NCBI RefSeq assembly: GCF_030247195.1
Contig: NC_080672.1
Coordinates: 92,266,113-92,330,112 of the forward strand
Origin: Topomyia yanbarensis
Lineage: Eukaryota; Arthropoda; Insecta; Diptera; Culicidae
DNA length: 64,000 nucleotides
Direction of reading: 5' to 3'
Shown: in pieces, positions 11,907 to 23,121 of the stretch
Numbering within the stretch: the stretch's first letter is position 1
Layout of the letters: each line of letters starts with the position of its first letter
Made by a program: the position numbers and the translations under genes
Notes under the pieces: model-generated
The model's database searches: none
What the model was told of the DNA's origin: nothing
What the model saw: the letters and a program-made list of their open reading frames with translations, nothing else

Positions 11907-12260
11907 TCAGCAGCCCTCGCGCGCAAGTGGAAGTAAACACTTTTGCACCGTACGACGCCCCAAACACCATTTCGCAACTTGAGTTTTAATCCGCCTTTCT
12001 TGTGGCTTACTCGGTTTGACGTCCGGTGTATGAGATCCACGTTGAGGCTGGTCTTTCTCGGTAGAATTCGTAAATATACAAACGTCGAATCCCGCTAAAC
12101 GTGCCATTATATGGATGAAAAGCAGACTTCTTCTGGGACCAGTAAGTGTGATCGCTTTCAAGCTGTTTGTTTGAACTGAGGTCTTGTACAATTTAAACAG
12201 ATCTATGCTGCGTTCGGGATCAAGTGTAACGAATGCCTTCCCAATCAATGCCGTCTTCAT
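11907..12260 (-). other. Unrecognised ATG-initiated ORF, 117 codons
   Basis: The frame opens MKTALIGKAFVTLDPERSID and ends LPLAREGC. It is basic and Ser/Thr-rich, with no signal peptide, membrane segment or metal-binding pattern. It is not interrupted, but 117 codons is within what AT-rich random DNA can yield. A domesticated or decayed retroelement protein is possible. No function is proposed. Confidence 0.15.
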
Positions 12261-15200
12261 GCACAGGCAAACTGGTTTAAGGAGTTACACCACTGCCGAG
12301 CGCGAAAAATAGGCGTATTTCTATAAATATTCTTGACGCAATAAAAAAAATCAGTCGAGATCCTGTTAAAAAATTTTCAAATTTTTTTTATTACAAGAAG
12401 AAACTGTCACACATACGGAGTTTGCTTTCGTTTTGACGCATGTTAGGGCCTTCCTATATAAGGACTTTTCTGGTATGGAAAAATTTGCCACTACGACCAT
12501 TATTCAGGTCATCTATGCTGATTGTCCTTTTTATCAGTTGATTAGCAATACTTTTCACGTCACTGCATGCATATTCAAATAACATTCATAATCATTGTTA
12601 ACGATACAGCAACAATGTATGCTCCCAAAATTGAAATAAAACGTGTTTCTGACAGAAAGTTATAGCTCAGTAACAGCTGTCATCCCTACCACGTGAAATT
12701 ACAATCTTTTACAATCGGATGCTCATATTCAAGACATTTTTTTTTTTGGAATATTCTAGCTATTTACATAGATATAACGTTTTCCTTCACAACTAACGAA
12801 GGTGCTTGGCTAAAGCACCTACGATAGTATGGAGTACCTTCATTTCGTTCTTATTTCTCATCAACGCTGTACTGAATATGAAATGCCGGATACTTTCGGG
12901 AAAAATGAATCGGTTTTGATTAAGCTAATTTATAATAACAGTTAATAATAGTACAATAATTCAATTGGTGTTAAAGTTGTTTCACTTCTTGTTACCAGTT
13001 AACTTACAAGATTCGATTAATGTATTTACATTGACTGTCGGATTAAGGAAGAACTGATATGTTGTATAAATCCAATTGCTACCAAGAGATACGAGTAGTT
13101 AGAACTTTGCTTATAGGACTCTGCTTATTCAATTTATATTCGCCATCTTTATCTATTATCAAGCACGTTTTGGATACTTTTGGAAAAAAATAGTTACCGT
13201 TGCCCCTCATCACCACCAATCACACCGTGTGGCAGGGTGTTATGATGGTACTCCAATGGAGACAACCTTTGTACACCGCCCGTCAGACATCTGAATAGTA
13301 ATGCAAGTAGCTTCATACCTTTACTGAACGGACATGGAAAGAAAGCTGAATCATTGCCGTACACAGGGCGGTTCATCCCGTCCAGACGCGTACAAGAGTG
13401 GTAGGTACACTTTGTTGGCAGATAGTTAGTGTCAAGCCGAACCGGGCTGGACTACAGACAACAAAAAAAAAACTTTTTTTCTCTAGGTTTGCTCTCGTTG
13501 TTTGCTGCCTGGTAGTAGTTGCCCCCTCGAGCGTTTACGTACGGCTAACTAGACTAGTTTTACTGCGGAGAAGTATAAAAGCTTTTTTTTCCTTCCTTCT
13601 GCGCCTCAATGTCAGGAAATTGTGTTTGCCGAGCTTCCTTTTGAACCGGGAGGGATGACTGTTGAAAGCTCAATCAGGCGGATGGCAGGTTTCACTTTTG
13701 TCAACTGCAATCTGTAGCTTGTGGTAGAAATAACTCATAGTTCTGGTTAAACTACGCAGACACCTGCCAATTGTTTAGTTAGAAAAGTTTATTTGTACTG
13801 TATTATCCATTTTAATATTTCAATCAGCCGGTGCTCATCTACACCCAGAATTCGACGAATAACTTCTTATTACGTTGGAATTTTTTTTTTTCGGAATTTC
13901 AATAATACACCATTAACCGTTATGTGTCCAACACCCCGGGTACCTTGTCAGGTTTAATTAATGAACTTCCAATGTTTTATCCATAGCTGGAAATTCAAAT
14001 TTGTGACATCTTGGAACTTCACTAAGTCAAGATTTTGGGTTAATAATATTGTTGATATAGTCAGGGGGAGTGGGGAGGGGCTCCCGATTTTTTTTTACTA
14101 CGTAACAGGCCAACGCGGTTACCTGGGAACCCACAAAACTGAAATGCCATTAACTAAGACAATTTTCAACTGATTTCGACACTTTTGGGGTGTTTTGGGT
14201 TCAGGAACTTTTAGACTTGAAAAAATGAATTAAGTTAGTTTATTCGGTTCCCTGAAATTACTATTTGTGAATACTTTCCAAAGCAAGGTTCCAGTGGGAC
14301 CGTGAGTGGCCATTCCGAGGTCAAATTCTGAGACAATTTAAAGAGTTCCATGTTGCTAGGATGGAAATTAACAAATCGCACCCCAATACTGGAACATTAC
14401 TCCGAAAAATCCGGATTAACCGGGGCCCGGAGCCGAAGGAACAGTTAATTAGAGTTTGAATATTGGTACGATTTGATTAGGATAGCTTGCCTAAATTCTA
14501 AATTGCAGCATGTTGGAAAATAAATATATGATTTTCTCAATTAGAAGTTCAAACATTTCATGGTATAAACAATGTTAGTGCTTTGGTGAGATATCATGAG
14601 ATTTTTTTGATTTCCGGAAAATTTTGTAAATGGGATAAACATTTTTTTTCTCTAAAAACACGTATTTTCGATTGTGGAAATTATGATAACATCGCAAGTA
14701 ATTTTATGGACGAAAACAAAATGAAGGTGTTGCAATTGATAAGACTAAACTGAACTATGGTCAAAAGTTCGTCCTGTCAAAAACAGAAATTATCGAGTAT
14801 GATCCATTTTCTATCATAAAGTCAATCGTAAATTATATCATAAAATTTATACTGCATGAAAGACAAATGAAAAGAAAACTTTGAAAATTCAAAAACGATT
14901 TCAGTGCGGTGGGCCAAAATACATATTTTTTTTTGTAAATTGTGTATTAATAGATTGAAATTAATTTTCTATTTCATACTTTACTATAGTTATCTCATGG
15001 ATTTCGACCGATTATTTAAAAAGTATTTTTGAGTTCCGGGATCTCGAAAAATTTTGATTCATGTTTTACTAATAATTCGAAACTTTGCAATCTGTAGATG
15101 AGTTTCAAAAACAGTGGTTTATGTTTTGCCTAAATCATACGTTTAAAATAGAATCATTACTCTAATTGCGGTTTCCTATCTTTTCAGGACGGTATGTGAC

Positions 15201-15379
15201 TTCTATTTCTACTTATTTTAATCCGTCGTAAGCGCTAATTGAATCACGAAAGATACTTTAGAAGAAAAGTAGGAAGATACTTTAGAAGAAAACTCAGAAA
15301 ACTTTTTGTTTTCAACTGGTCAAATAGGACTGGAGAAACGAATTCTGAATAACTTCACAAATTAAGAATGAACATTATG
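12261..15379. other. Unassigned intergenic DNA
   Basis: No open frame longer than about 90 codons matches a family I know. A moderately GC-rich patch with mixed sequence lies at 13195-13690. From 14200 on the DNA is AT-rich and grades into a T-rich tract. No terminal repeats or tRNA-like boxes were identified. Confidence 0.45.
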
Positions 15380-15883
15380 AATGAACTCATTTTAAATATT
15401 TTTTCCATTTTTTTGGCATTTCGTCAGATAAATTTTATATACTTCATATAATCTATTTATTCCAATTTTTCTCTTGTTCTATTATTTCATATATTGATTT
15501 TCTGCATTTTTTGTTGTTTCTTTTTATATTTCATCCAGCTTTTTAGTCTTTCTATTTTTCCATGTATTCTTGTTTTACATTTTGTTTTACATATTTTTAC
15601 CATTCTTACTGTTTTTTTCCAAACTCGTCCTATTTTTAATATCTGTCCCTTTTTCGATTAATTGTATCTTTTCATATTTTTAATTTTTGCGTTTTATTTG
15701 TTTTTTTTTCATCCGTTTGTTCAATTGATTTCATTACATTTTTATTAAAAATTTTTCGCACAAAATTTCAATCCTTACGATTATTTTTGTATTTTTGTAG
15801 GTTTCTCATTTTCTTAAAAATTCTCATTTTTTCTATATTCTCGTTTTAGTTTCATTTTGTTGTGAGTTTTTCTTTTCTCCATT
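15380..15883 (+). repeat. T-rich low-complexity tract, left half
   Basis: The plus strand is dominated by TTTT runs broken by CATTTTT, TTTTCAT and TTCTTT words. The similar tract at 17956-18510 lies beyond family copy 2, so the two halves were probably one tract before insertion. Confidence 0.6.
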
Positions 15884-17955
15884 TATCCCTCCCCAAGGTT
15901 TAGGAGTTTGACGGTATTGCAAACATCATAAAGCATATTGCGTGCATTATTCCTACAGAACCTCTGACAGGCAATTGCTTTATGATGGATATTGCATTAC
16001 GCCTCGATAGTGGTGCATCGAGGAGACCGAGAGGGCTTATGCGCCTTTTTTATGTTATATGTTTCTTCATACTCTGCACCTGCGCATACCAACGCTAAAC
16101 CACTGGTCTGTGCGCGGTGGCGTGGCCGACTGGCGGATCGACGTGGATTGACTGTTGCTGTGTGCCGTGTTTGCAAATATTGTTCTATTGGTGGTATTCG
16201 TGGACGGGGCTCACAGAGGGAGTCATTGTGTCATATCGGTCGACTTCGTCATCGTGCATATACTAATTAAATTAATTTAATAATTAAATTAATTTAATAA
16301 AGTAGAATAAGTAGAAACCTATTAGTTGTAGCTTTTTAATAATCGTAGTTTTTGTTACTAGTGTACAACTGTTATGTGCTAGTCGTATGTCTATCTATGT
16401 AAGTATTCGTCTGAATATTTGTGACAGTTGGGTCAGGGAATGGATGCAGAACTGACGTATATGATAGAATAGTGGCTAATACTTCTGGTGATCAATCTGA
16501 GCATTTGGTTCTATTCATTCGGAAAAATCGGGTTGGATAAATTAGGGTAAAATAAATTTACCGACGCACGCGAGTCATCCATTCCCGGCCAGCATAGCAT
16601 GATGAAAGTCTAACAGCATGCATTTGTCGTTAATGATAAATATACAACATTTGCTGCATTTAGACGAGTTTGATTGTATGTTACATGTGTTTTTCTATTC
16701 TACTTCATTGGTCGGTTTCTTTTGTACATCTATTAGTTTGCTTTTCCATTGTTTATGCATACCAAAATAGTATTGTTCAATTTATACACTTCTAGTCAAG
16801 CTCTTTGCATCTTTTTTTCTTTATTTGGCATGTTATGATTCCTTTTATTAGTATATCTCTACGATACACTATCTATAGTCATATAGGTACAAACGCTCGC
16901 AGCCTTTGCGATAACACAAACCTGGCCACAAACGCGACCATGCAATTGCAATAATCCACAGATACTTACGCCCGCGATTTCGCATACATGAAAACACACC
17001 GGTAGTTAAGTAAACGTGGTATCTTTAAACTTCCAAACGCGGTCTCAAACATTAACCCACCACTCGCGCGATCATGAAACGGTCACGTCCGAAAGTTTTA
17101 CCAGTCTGGACTAATGCCTTCAGTTGAACCAATCAAAAAAGTGACGTATATAGGAAATGCCACACGGTTACAAAATCCAGTCTTGTACACGCGAAGTCAC
17201 ATGAGCGCGAGCACACGTGACAAACACGTTAACATACGAACGCTTAAGCCCTTCGCGATTAACAACGCACACCTACGTTCGCGATCGCGAAAACTTAATA
17301 ACACCCCGGTAATAAGGAGAACGTTTTAGCACTCACGAAGTTTCAAACGCTGTCTCAAACACGAACCTACAAACGTCCGTTTTCGCACGCTCATGAATCG
17401 GTCACGTCCGGAAACCATTACTCTCTGTCCTAAAAACTTAGGTCCATACATTCAGTAGGACCAATCAAAAAATAAAGCTCATATCCACTAGACAACACGT
17501 TCCATGGCGACATCACCGGGAACTCTAGTGATATGGAAGATCTCACTCTCTTTTAGAATCTTAGCCGTACACCAAAAATAAAGTATTAGATTCACGGTCC
17601 GCGAACACACGCGAATATGCGAAAGGCACACGGTTATAAAATCGAATTTATACACGCGAAGTTACATACACGTTAACACACGCGACATACAAACGCATAC
17701 GCGATCGAACACGTTAACGTACAAATTCTCGAGCTCTTCGCGATGATACACGCGATCGCGAGTCCCTACGCCCGCACATGCCTGTACCGTACAATGAATA
17801 TCACATTCAGAATCACGGCCCGCTACAATTGGCCTAATGCAGTGTTTTAGTGTGGGCCATTGCCTGTCTCGTCTGCAATTGTAGTATGTGATTCTGACGG
17901 GGAGCCCTTCCGAGAACCTAGCTCTACAGCTCCAGTAGGACAACTCTCGAAAAAA
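15884..17955 (+). mobile_element. 2-kb A-tailed repeat family, copy 2
   Basis: The head (GTTTGACGGTATTGC.AACATCAT, then CTCGATAGTGGTGCATCGAG) starts near 15884. The middle shares TGTGCTAGTCGTATGTCTAT and GACAG.TGGGTCAGGGAATG with copy 3. The interior has two tandem landmarks (17034 and 17344, 310 bp apart). The tail ends AGTAGGACAACTCTCGA plus a short A run, almost identical to copy 1. No target duplication is obvious, perhaps because the flanks are low complexity. Open frames inside are short (15992-16270 and 17114-17329). Confidence 0.7.
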
Positions 17956-18510
17956 AATATATTTTTAATATTTTGAATTACATATTGTTATTTGTACGCT
18001 TAACTCAGTGGGTCTAACACGTTAATTTCTATATTTGTTTACAGTTTGCTAGCTTTGTTTTTATGTTTATTTTCCTTCCTCTTGTCGTTTTCCCTGTTTT
18101 CCATGCTTACGATATTTTATTTTTCATTATTTTAACCATTTTGCAATATTTTTCAATTTTTCAATTTTGGTCTAATTTCCTTTTCCATTTCCATTCTCTT
18201 AATTTTTTTCATTTTCTGTCGTTTTTCCACTTTAATTTTTTGATATTTTGGATATTGATAGGTTTTGACTATTTGCATGTTATTAATCTATTTCCATTAT
18301 TTTTAATGTCACTTTTCCGCTTTCTCGTTTTGTTACATTTTATCTACTTATTATTTTTTTCTAGATTGTTCCTATTTATTTATTTATTTTTTGTTTTTCA
18401 TTCTTTAAATTCTACCTCCATTGAATGTTCTTTTTGCCTTTTTTTCTTAAAATTTATTGTGTTGATACTGCAATTTGCACATGGTTGCAATTGTGAGTTT
18501 TTTTAATAAT
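17956..18510 (+). repeat. T-rich low-complexity tract, right half
   Basis: Continues the composition of 15380-15883. The 147-codon open frame 18063-18506 is Phe/Leu-rich purely because of the T-rich DNA and is not annotated as a gene. Confidence 0.6.
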
Positions 18511-18889
18511 ACTGCACCAAAACAGCTTTTGCAGAAACCGAAGAAAGTCAGCTATATTTTCGAGGACATGAGATGTTGTATTTTCAGATGCTGGCTTTGT
18601 TGTAGCGTACCGACTTGCTCGAATTCGCTTTTTTCAATGAATTCTAGGTGAAACTAGACAAAGATCCGAACAAATCCATGCAAAACCGACACCTGGATGA
18701 ATATGAATTATTGATAAATCGGCTCTTTTCAAAATAACTAAAAAAGCCGTAGCGATATTTAAAAGGTTTTACGATCAACATTTGGTCGATTTAAGCTTGA
18801 CACATTTCTTTGCACGATATTCAAAAAAAATCTGAAAAATCCTAATTTGCCTGCGTGCATAAAGATGCCTCTTTTTTTTATTTTGACAT

Positions 18890-19500
18890 TTGCTCTTCGA
18901 TTATAAAAGCGTCGTCCAAGCAAGAAGAGCAACACAGCGAAATTTTGCTCACCTATCATCTGAATTCGTAATACTTGCACGCCGAGTTAGCGAAATCTTC
19001 AAAAGTATCCAAATCAGCTTCTATCAACGCACTGCCAATCTTAAGGGAAAAGTCGCCGATATTTTCAAACATTTGAAGCTGTCGAATTTCACACAGAAAT
19101 ATCTGATTCGGCAGGCTTTTTGTACCTGCGGTTTGAAAAGTGACATTTCCATTGCAACCAAGTTCTTCAATCAGGAAATTTACATGAAAGAGTGCATGAA
19201 AAAACGTTTTCTACCTTTCATGAAGCAACACGATCTTTGTATGCTGATTTGGCTGGATATTGAATCCTGCCATTACGAAAAAAGGGCAATAAATTATATG
19301 GGGGGATTCTCGTCCACCTGAACGTTGTTGGCGACGTTCAGGTGGACGAGAACCCCTCATACACGCAAGGGCACGGTCCAATCGAGGACTATTAGTCCAT
19401 CGGCAAGCGGAACCTGAAGAAGATCCAAAACTGTTTAAGTAAACTGGCTGTGGCGAACAAAGTGGACGAGGATGTTCCTGTCGCGTGTCGCATTCCAATA
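18890..19500 (+). pseudogene. ITmD37E-like mariner transposase relic
   Basis: The main frame (18890-19321) holds KVADIFKHLKLSNFTQKYLI, then FCTCGLKSDISIATKFFNQE, IYMKECMKKRFLPF, and the second catalytic motif W.DIESCHYEK. After a disrupted segment, another frame resumes with PIEDY, a stop in place of the expected Trp, then SIGKRNLKK. This is the third catalytic motif of IS630/Tc1/mariner transposases with its usual follow-on. The first catalytic Asp and the DNA-binding domain were not found. A perfect hairpin (19307-19352) sits where the frame breaks. Related relics: 45455-45649 (minus) and 56540-57345. Confidence 0.72.
19307..19352. repeat. Perfect 19-bp stem hairpin with 8-nt loop
   Basis: TTCTCGTCCACCTGAACGT at 19307-19325 is exactly complementary to 19334-19352, with loop TGTTGGCG. 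The right arm encodes VQVDEN, a plausible piece of the transposase, so the left arm appears to be an inverted copy added in place. Confidence 0.85.
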
Positions 19501-19509
19501 TAACAATAA

Positions 19510-20925
19510 GCAAATCTCATGCGTACATCGATTGCACATTCCTTAATCGAAAAAAAAAATAGTTCCAGAATCTTTACTTCATTCCTAAGAAGTAGTAAAA
19601 TAAAAAGAATTGGCCTGTGAAATGTAAAATACCCGCGTTTGAGCAAAGCGAGAAGTCGAATCCGACACACCTTTATTCATCCTACCATTACTGCTCGAAC
19701 TAATGTGGTCAAATGAGTAGGATGAATAGAGGTACTACGATGAATAAGGGCACAGTAACCCTATTTGAGTACAATATAAGCAACAATCCTCATCGTTTGT
19801 TATATGGAGTTTAAGTTGCCTATTTCGTAAATCGGGAATGTTCGCATTAATACAACGAAAGATACATCGTCCGAATTCTCGGCAGCCGACTACCCACAAG
19901 AATTATTACATGGTAACGCTTTTAGCACAATTACTAAAAAACGGTAACGTTATAAGTTACGAAAAACAGAAATAAATGCCGGTAATGTCGATTTTGACGA
20001 AGAATGTATTTAAACTTTCAACATAGGAACCTTTTCGAAATATATTTTCGTTATACTGAACGGAAGATATCAACTATTAGCTCAAAAACAATTCAAACGA
20101 TCTTCTATTAATTTTCAAAGTGATTGCAATTAGCACAACTTCAAGATTGGTTCGAGATAGACGCACCAAACAAAAGAGTGGCACAAATCGACAAAGAAAT
20201 TGAAATCTTTTCGAATCAGTCTCTCTCACTGAATGTTTGATCCTCTGAAGGCTCAACCCAAGCGGAACATAACGAAACGTTTTTCTTCATTCTCGGGTGG
20301 ATTAATTCATCTTTTTCATTATGTATTTTTCCCTGCTGAACATGGTGTATATTACTGTCTTGCTTCGCGCAAAAATAGAACTTGTCTCCGGTGCGGTTGG
20401 GGTGGAGAATATTTTCTAACAAGAGTCTAATTTTCCTTGTGTCTCCTTCGGGCTTTTTTCGTGCCAGTTGCTTGCAACTTCTGACGTGTTCTACTTCTAC
20501 ACTCGGACCATCTCTCGAGGGGAATCGGATGCTGCACGGAAACTATTACAAATATAAACACGTGACATCCTCTTGCACTTACGTGTCTCTCGTTGTACTG
20601 TCAGACCTCCTCCCCCCTGCTTCCGTAGGAGAGGTTCGTGCAGGCTGTAGATTTAGCTGTTGCTTAAAATTTAGCTGGTGGATGGGATTAAAATGCTATG
20701 AAATTCTTTTTTAAACGAAAGAACTTTTCCCGAAATAGTGAAATAATCTCAACTTGCTTTAAAAAGTATTAATACTAAGTAATGAGAATCCACAGGGATT
20801 TTGGTCGAAGCTCAACGTTTTGCATTTGAGAAATTTTTATCTAAAATTTAAAGCAACTTAATACTAAATTCCGTAGGTATTCTTGCTATTTTGACGCACA
20901 TTACAGAGCTAGTGATTGGGATTCG
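19510..20925. other. Unassigned intergenic DNA
   Basis: No gene recognised. At 19670-19750 TTATTCATCCTA is followed by inverted TAGGATGAATA words, a small imperfect palindrome. Open frames of up to 110 codons (20382-20714) resemble nothing known to me. Confidence 0.4.
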
Positions 20926-21005
20926 AGCATACGGCGACTGGCTTACGAGACCAACGCTGTACTCACGGAACCGCCATATCAGAGTAGGATTCGACATATC
21001 ATCAC
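20926..21005 (-). repeat. Possible tRNA-like SINE head
   Basis: On the minus strand GGCGGTTCCGTGAGTACAGC is followed by GTTGGTCTCGTAAGCC and then TGCTCGAATCCC, which resembles a B box (GGTTCGAATCC). The order fits a tRNA-derived SINE head. The A box is poor and no target duplication was found, so this is tentative. Confidence 0.35.
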
Positions 21006-21520
21006 TGCAATAAGAAAAGTTACGGTCTTGCAGTACGTTTACTGCCTATCGATCTAATATCATTCAGAGAAGTGATTAATGTTCTAACGTTCGTTTGTTT
21101 TGCATAAGCCTAATAACGCACGGTGATCGTTCACAAGTCAATTACCACAAACTTAATAGTTTTGCGAAAAAAAGTAGTTTAGTGTAACTGAATAGTAAAT
21201 TCGGAAGAATTTGAGTTAAAATGAATGCATTTATTAAAGAGTATGAGTTTTGGCATGCATTATTTTCGAAAAAAATATTGTTTAATTAGCAAAATTATCC
21301 GAGTATGAGTTGCAGGGAGTTAATATATTGCAATAAAAAATGCGCACAGAAAAATAATCATGTTTAAAAATGAAATTTTTTAATTTACTATATTTTGTAA
21401 GTGGAAGCGTAAAGAGGAAAACAAATGTTTTAAATGTAATTACATGATAGAGATGATATCGCTCTAAAAAAAATTTCTAACAGCATTAAACTTATTTTTA
21501 AACTTCGTACTACATATTTG

Positions 21521-21860
21521 CCTGAATGTAAGAGACATAACCTAAATGAAGTAGAATACATTTTAGGGTATTGATACGAACGCTGCAATTTTTACTATCT
21601 TCTGACAGTTTTTATTAAAATAAGTTATTTCGGTATTTCGAATGGAAATACCTAAATAATGATACACGTGTGCCGAATTTCGAATATGTTTGAATATTTT
21701 CGATTTCGACATACGTGTACCGATATTTCGCTATTTCCATTAGAAATTCCGAAATTTCTGGTTTTAATATCTTTCAGTAGATAGTGAAAAATACAGCATT
21801 CGTAGTAATAGCCTAAAGTGTATACTGCTTCACTTCGGTTTTGTCTCTTACATTACCCAG
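21521..21860. repeat. 340-bp palindromic MITE-like repeat
   Basis: Two arms of about 165 bp are reverse complements. Left: AATGTAAGAGACATAACC, then GGTATTGATACGAACGCTG, then TTTCGAATGGAAATA. Right: TATTTCCATTAGAAATTCCG, then CAGCATTCGTAGTAATAGCC and GTCTCTTACATT. Almost no spacer remains at the centre (about 21690). No coding capacity. It abuts the histone pseudogene. Confidence 0.7.
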
Positions 21861-21908
21861 CCATCTTTTTCTTTCTCGGTATCGTTTCGCCGGCCAACAG
21901 AAAAAAAA

Positions 21909-22252
21909 CTTAATTTTTCTCGGTCTTATTTAACGGTAGAATGGTACGGAAGTTAGGAAACACACCATCCTGGACAATAGTCATGCCAGAGAGCAATTTG
22001 CTCAGCTCTTCATCATTTCGAATGGCCAGCTGCAACTGAAGGGGGATAATCCTGGGCTGCGTTCCCTGCCAGTTCCACTATTTCGGTGGCGAAAAATTCC
22101 TTACGGCCGCCAACTAGACGAATGATTCGGCATCGACACTCTCGGCGTAGTAGCTCTTTCTAAGCAAACGGTGGATTCGGCCAGCAGAAAAGTAGAGACT
22201 GGCACGAAGCGAGCAGGATTTTTGACCTTTCTCCTTTACCGCATCCAGACAT
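21909..22252 (-). pseudogene. Histone H2A pseudogene
   Basis: Histone H2A pairs with H2B in the nucleosome core. The minus strand begins ATG TCT GGA (MSGCGKG against MSGRGKG). After a frameshift come [20 protein letters not shown] and AESVDAESFV, where H2A has [20 protein letters not shown] and AERVGAGAPV. A TAG stop replaces the next Tyr, then LAAV. After another shift come [10 protein letters not shown] and [20 protein letters not shown], then a DGVFPN stretch and TEKN-stop. About ten codons (KKTRIIPRH region) are deleted. Replication-dependent H2A normally has no introns, so this may be a displaced histone copy or a retrocopy; no A-tail is seen. Clearly non-functional. Confidence 0.88.
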
Positions 22253-23119
22253 CGCGAGCGTATGTGTGGTGTAGCCAGCACGAATATAAAACGCGAATGA
22301 TGCCACACTCGCATACGACTCCCGGTTTTGTACTCAGTTCAGATAACGTTCGAAGCCAAATGGGCTGGCCATCGAATGCAATCAGTTTTCTTTCAAGGAA
22401 AATTAATCTGGCTCGTTTATTATCTAATTGTACGGACCACTTATGGCGCAGATAATAATTGCTTTCACAAAAACCATTATTTCCGTTATTTTCAGTAATT
22501 GTATGTTCTATAGAATTAGTTACAAATTGTACATATTTTCAATCTTATCGCACACAAATATAGTGTTGTCTTTCAGTACAACAGCAGATACATTAAAAAA
22601 TTGGATGGAATTCCGGCCGAAGATTTTGAAATGGGGCCCCTATATTGAAACTTTAGAAGTATTCTACTTCAAAAAAGAATCTTCTCATAGAATACGATTC
22701 TGAATATCTTATCAAATCCCAATGTTCAAATCAAAAATCTTCCAAAACATTTCTTTTAGGATATTTTAAATCTTGTTTCAACAAAAAGAATCGAGGAATC
22801 TGTTTATAAGTTTCTCTATCAACAATTTTCTACAACTTGCTTTTTGATACCAAGATGATTAAACGAATCAATCAAAACCAATATTAAAACAATACTAAAA
22901 CAATGTACAACAACAACAAATATAATGTAAACAAGTTAGATCATCTTTTCCATTTTGTAAGATAGAAAGCTACTTTGATCTACAAAACAACTTGTTTTAA
23001 TACAATGTTTGTTTAATGAAGATACTGAAATTGTTCATTGTTAACAATGAAATATTTCATCAGGCTACTTTCTCATCTCGCCCAGAACAGACGCTAACAA
23101 TCGTTCTACTATAGCTATC
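22253..23119. other. Unassigned DNA beside the H2A pseudogene
   Basis: Checked for a divergent H2B or other histone partner; none was seen. The plus-strand motif TATAAAA at 22283 could be left from a histone promoter, but this is speculative. The rest is AT-rich. Confidence 0.35.
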
Positions 23120-23121
23120 TA

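Noticed and set aside
18063..18506. 147-codon open frame
   Set aside because: Composed of Phe, Leu, Ile and His because the plus strand is T-rich; no start context or domain.
22283..22335. Bidirectional histone promoter with an H2B partner
   Set aside because: Only a TATAAAA word is present; no H2B coding sequence follows.
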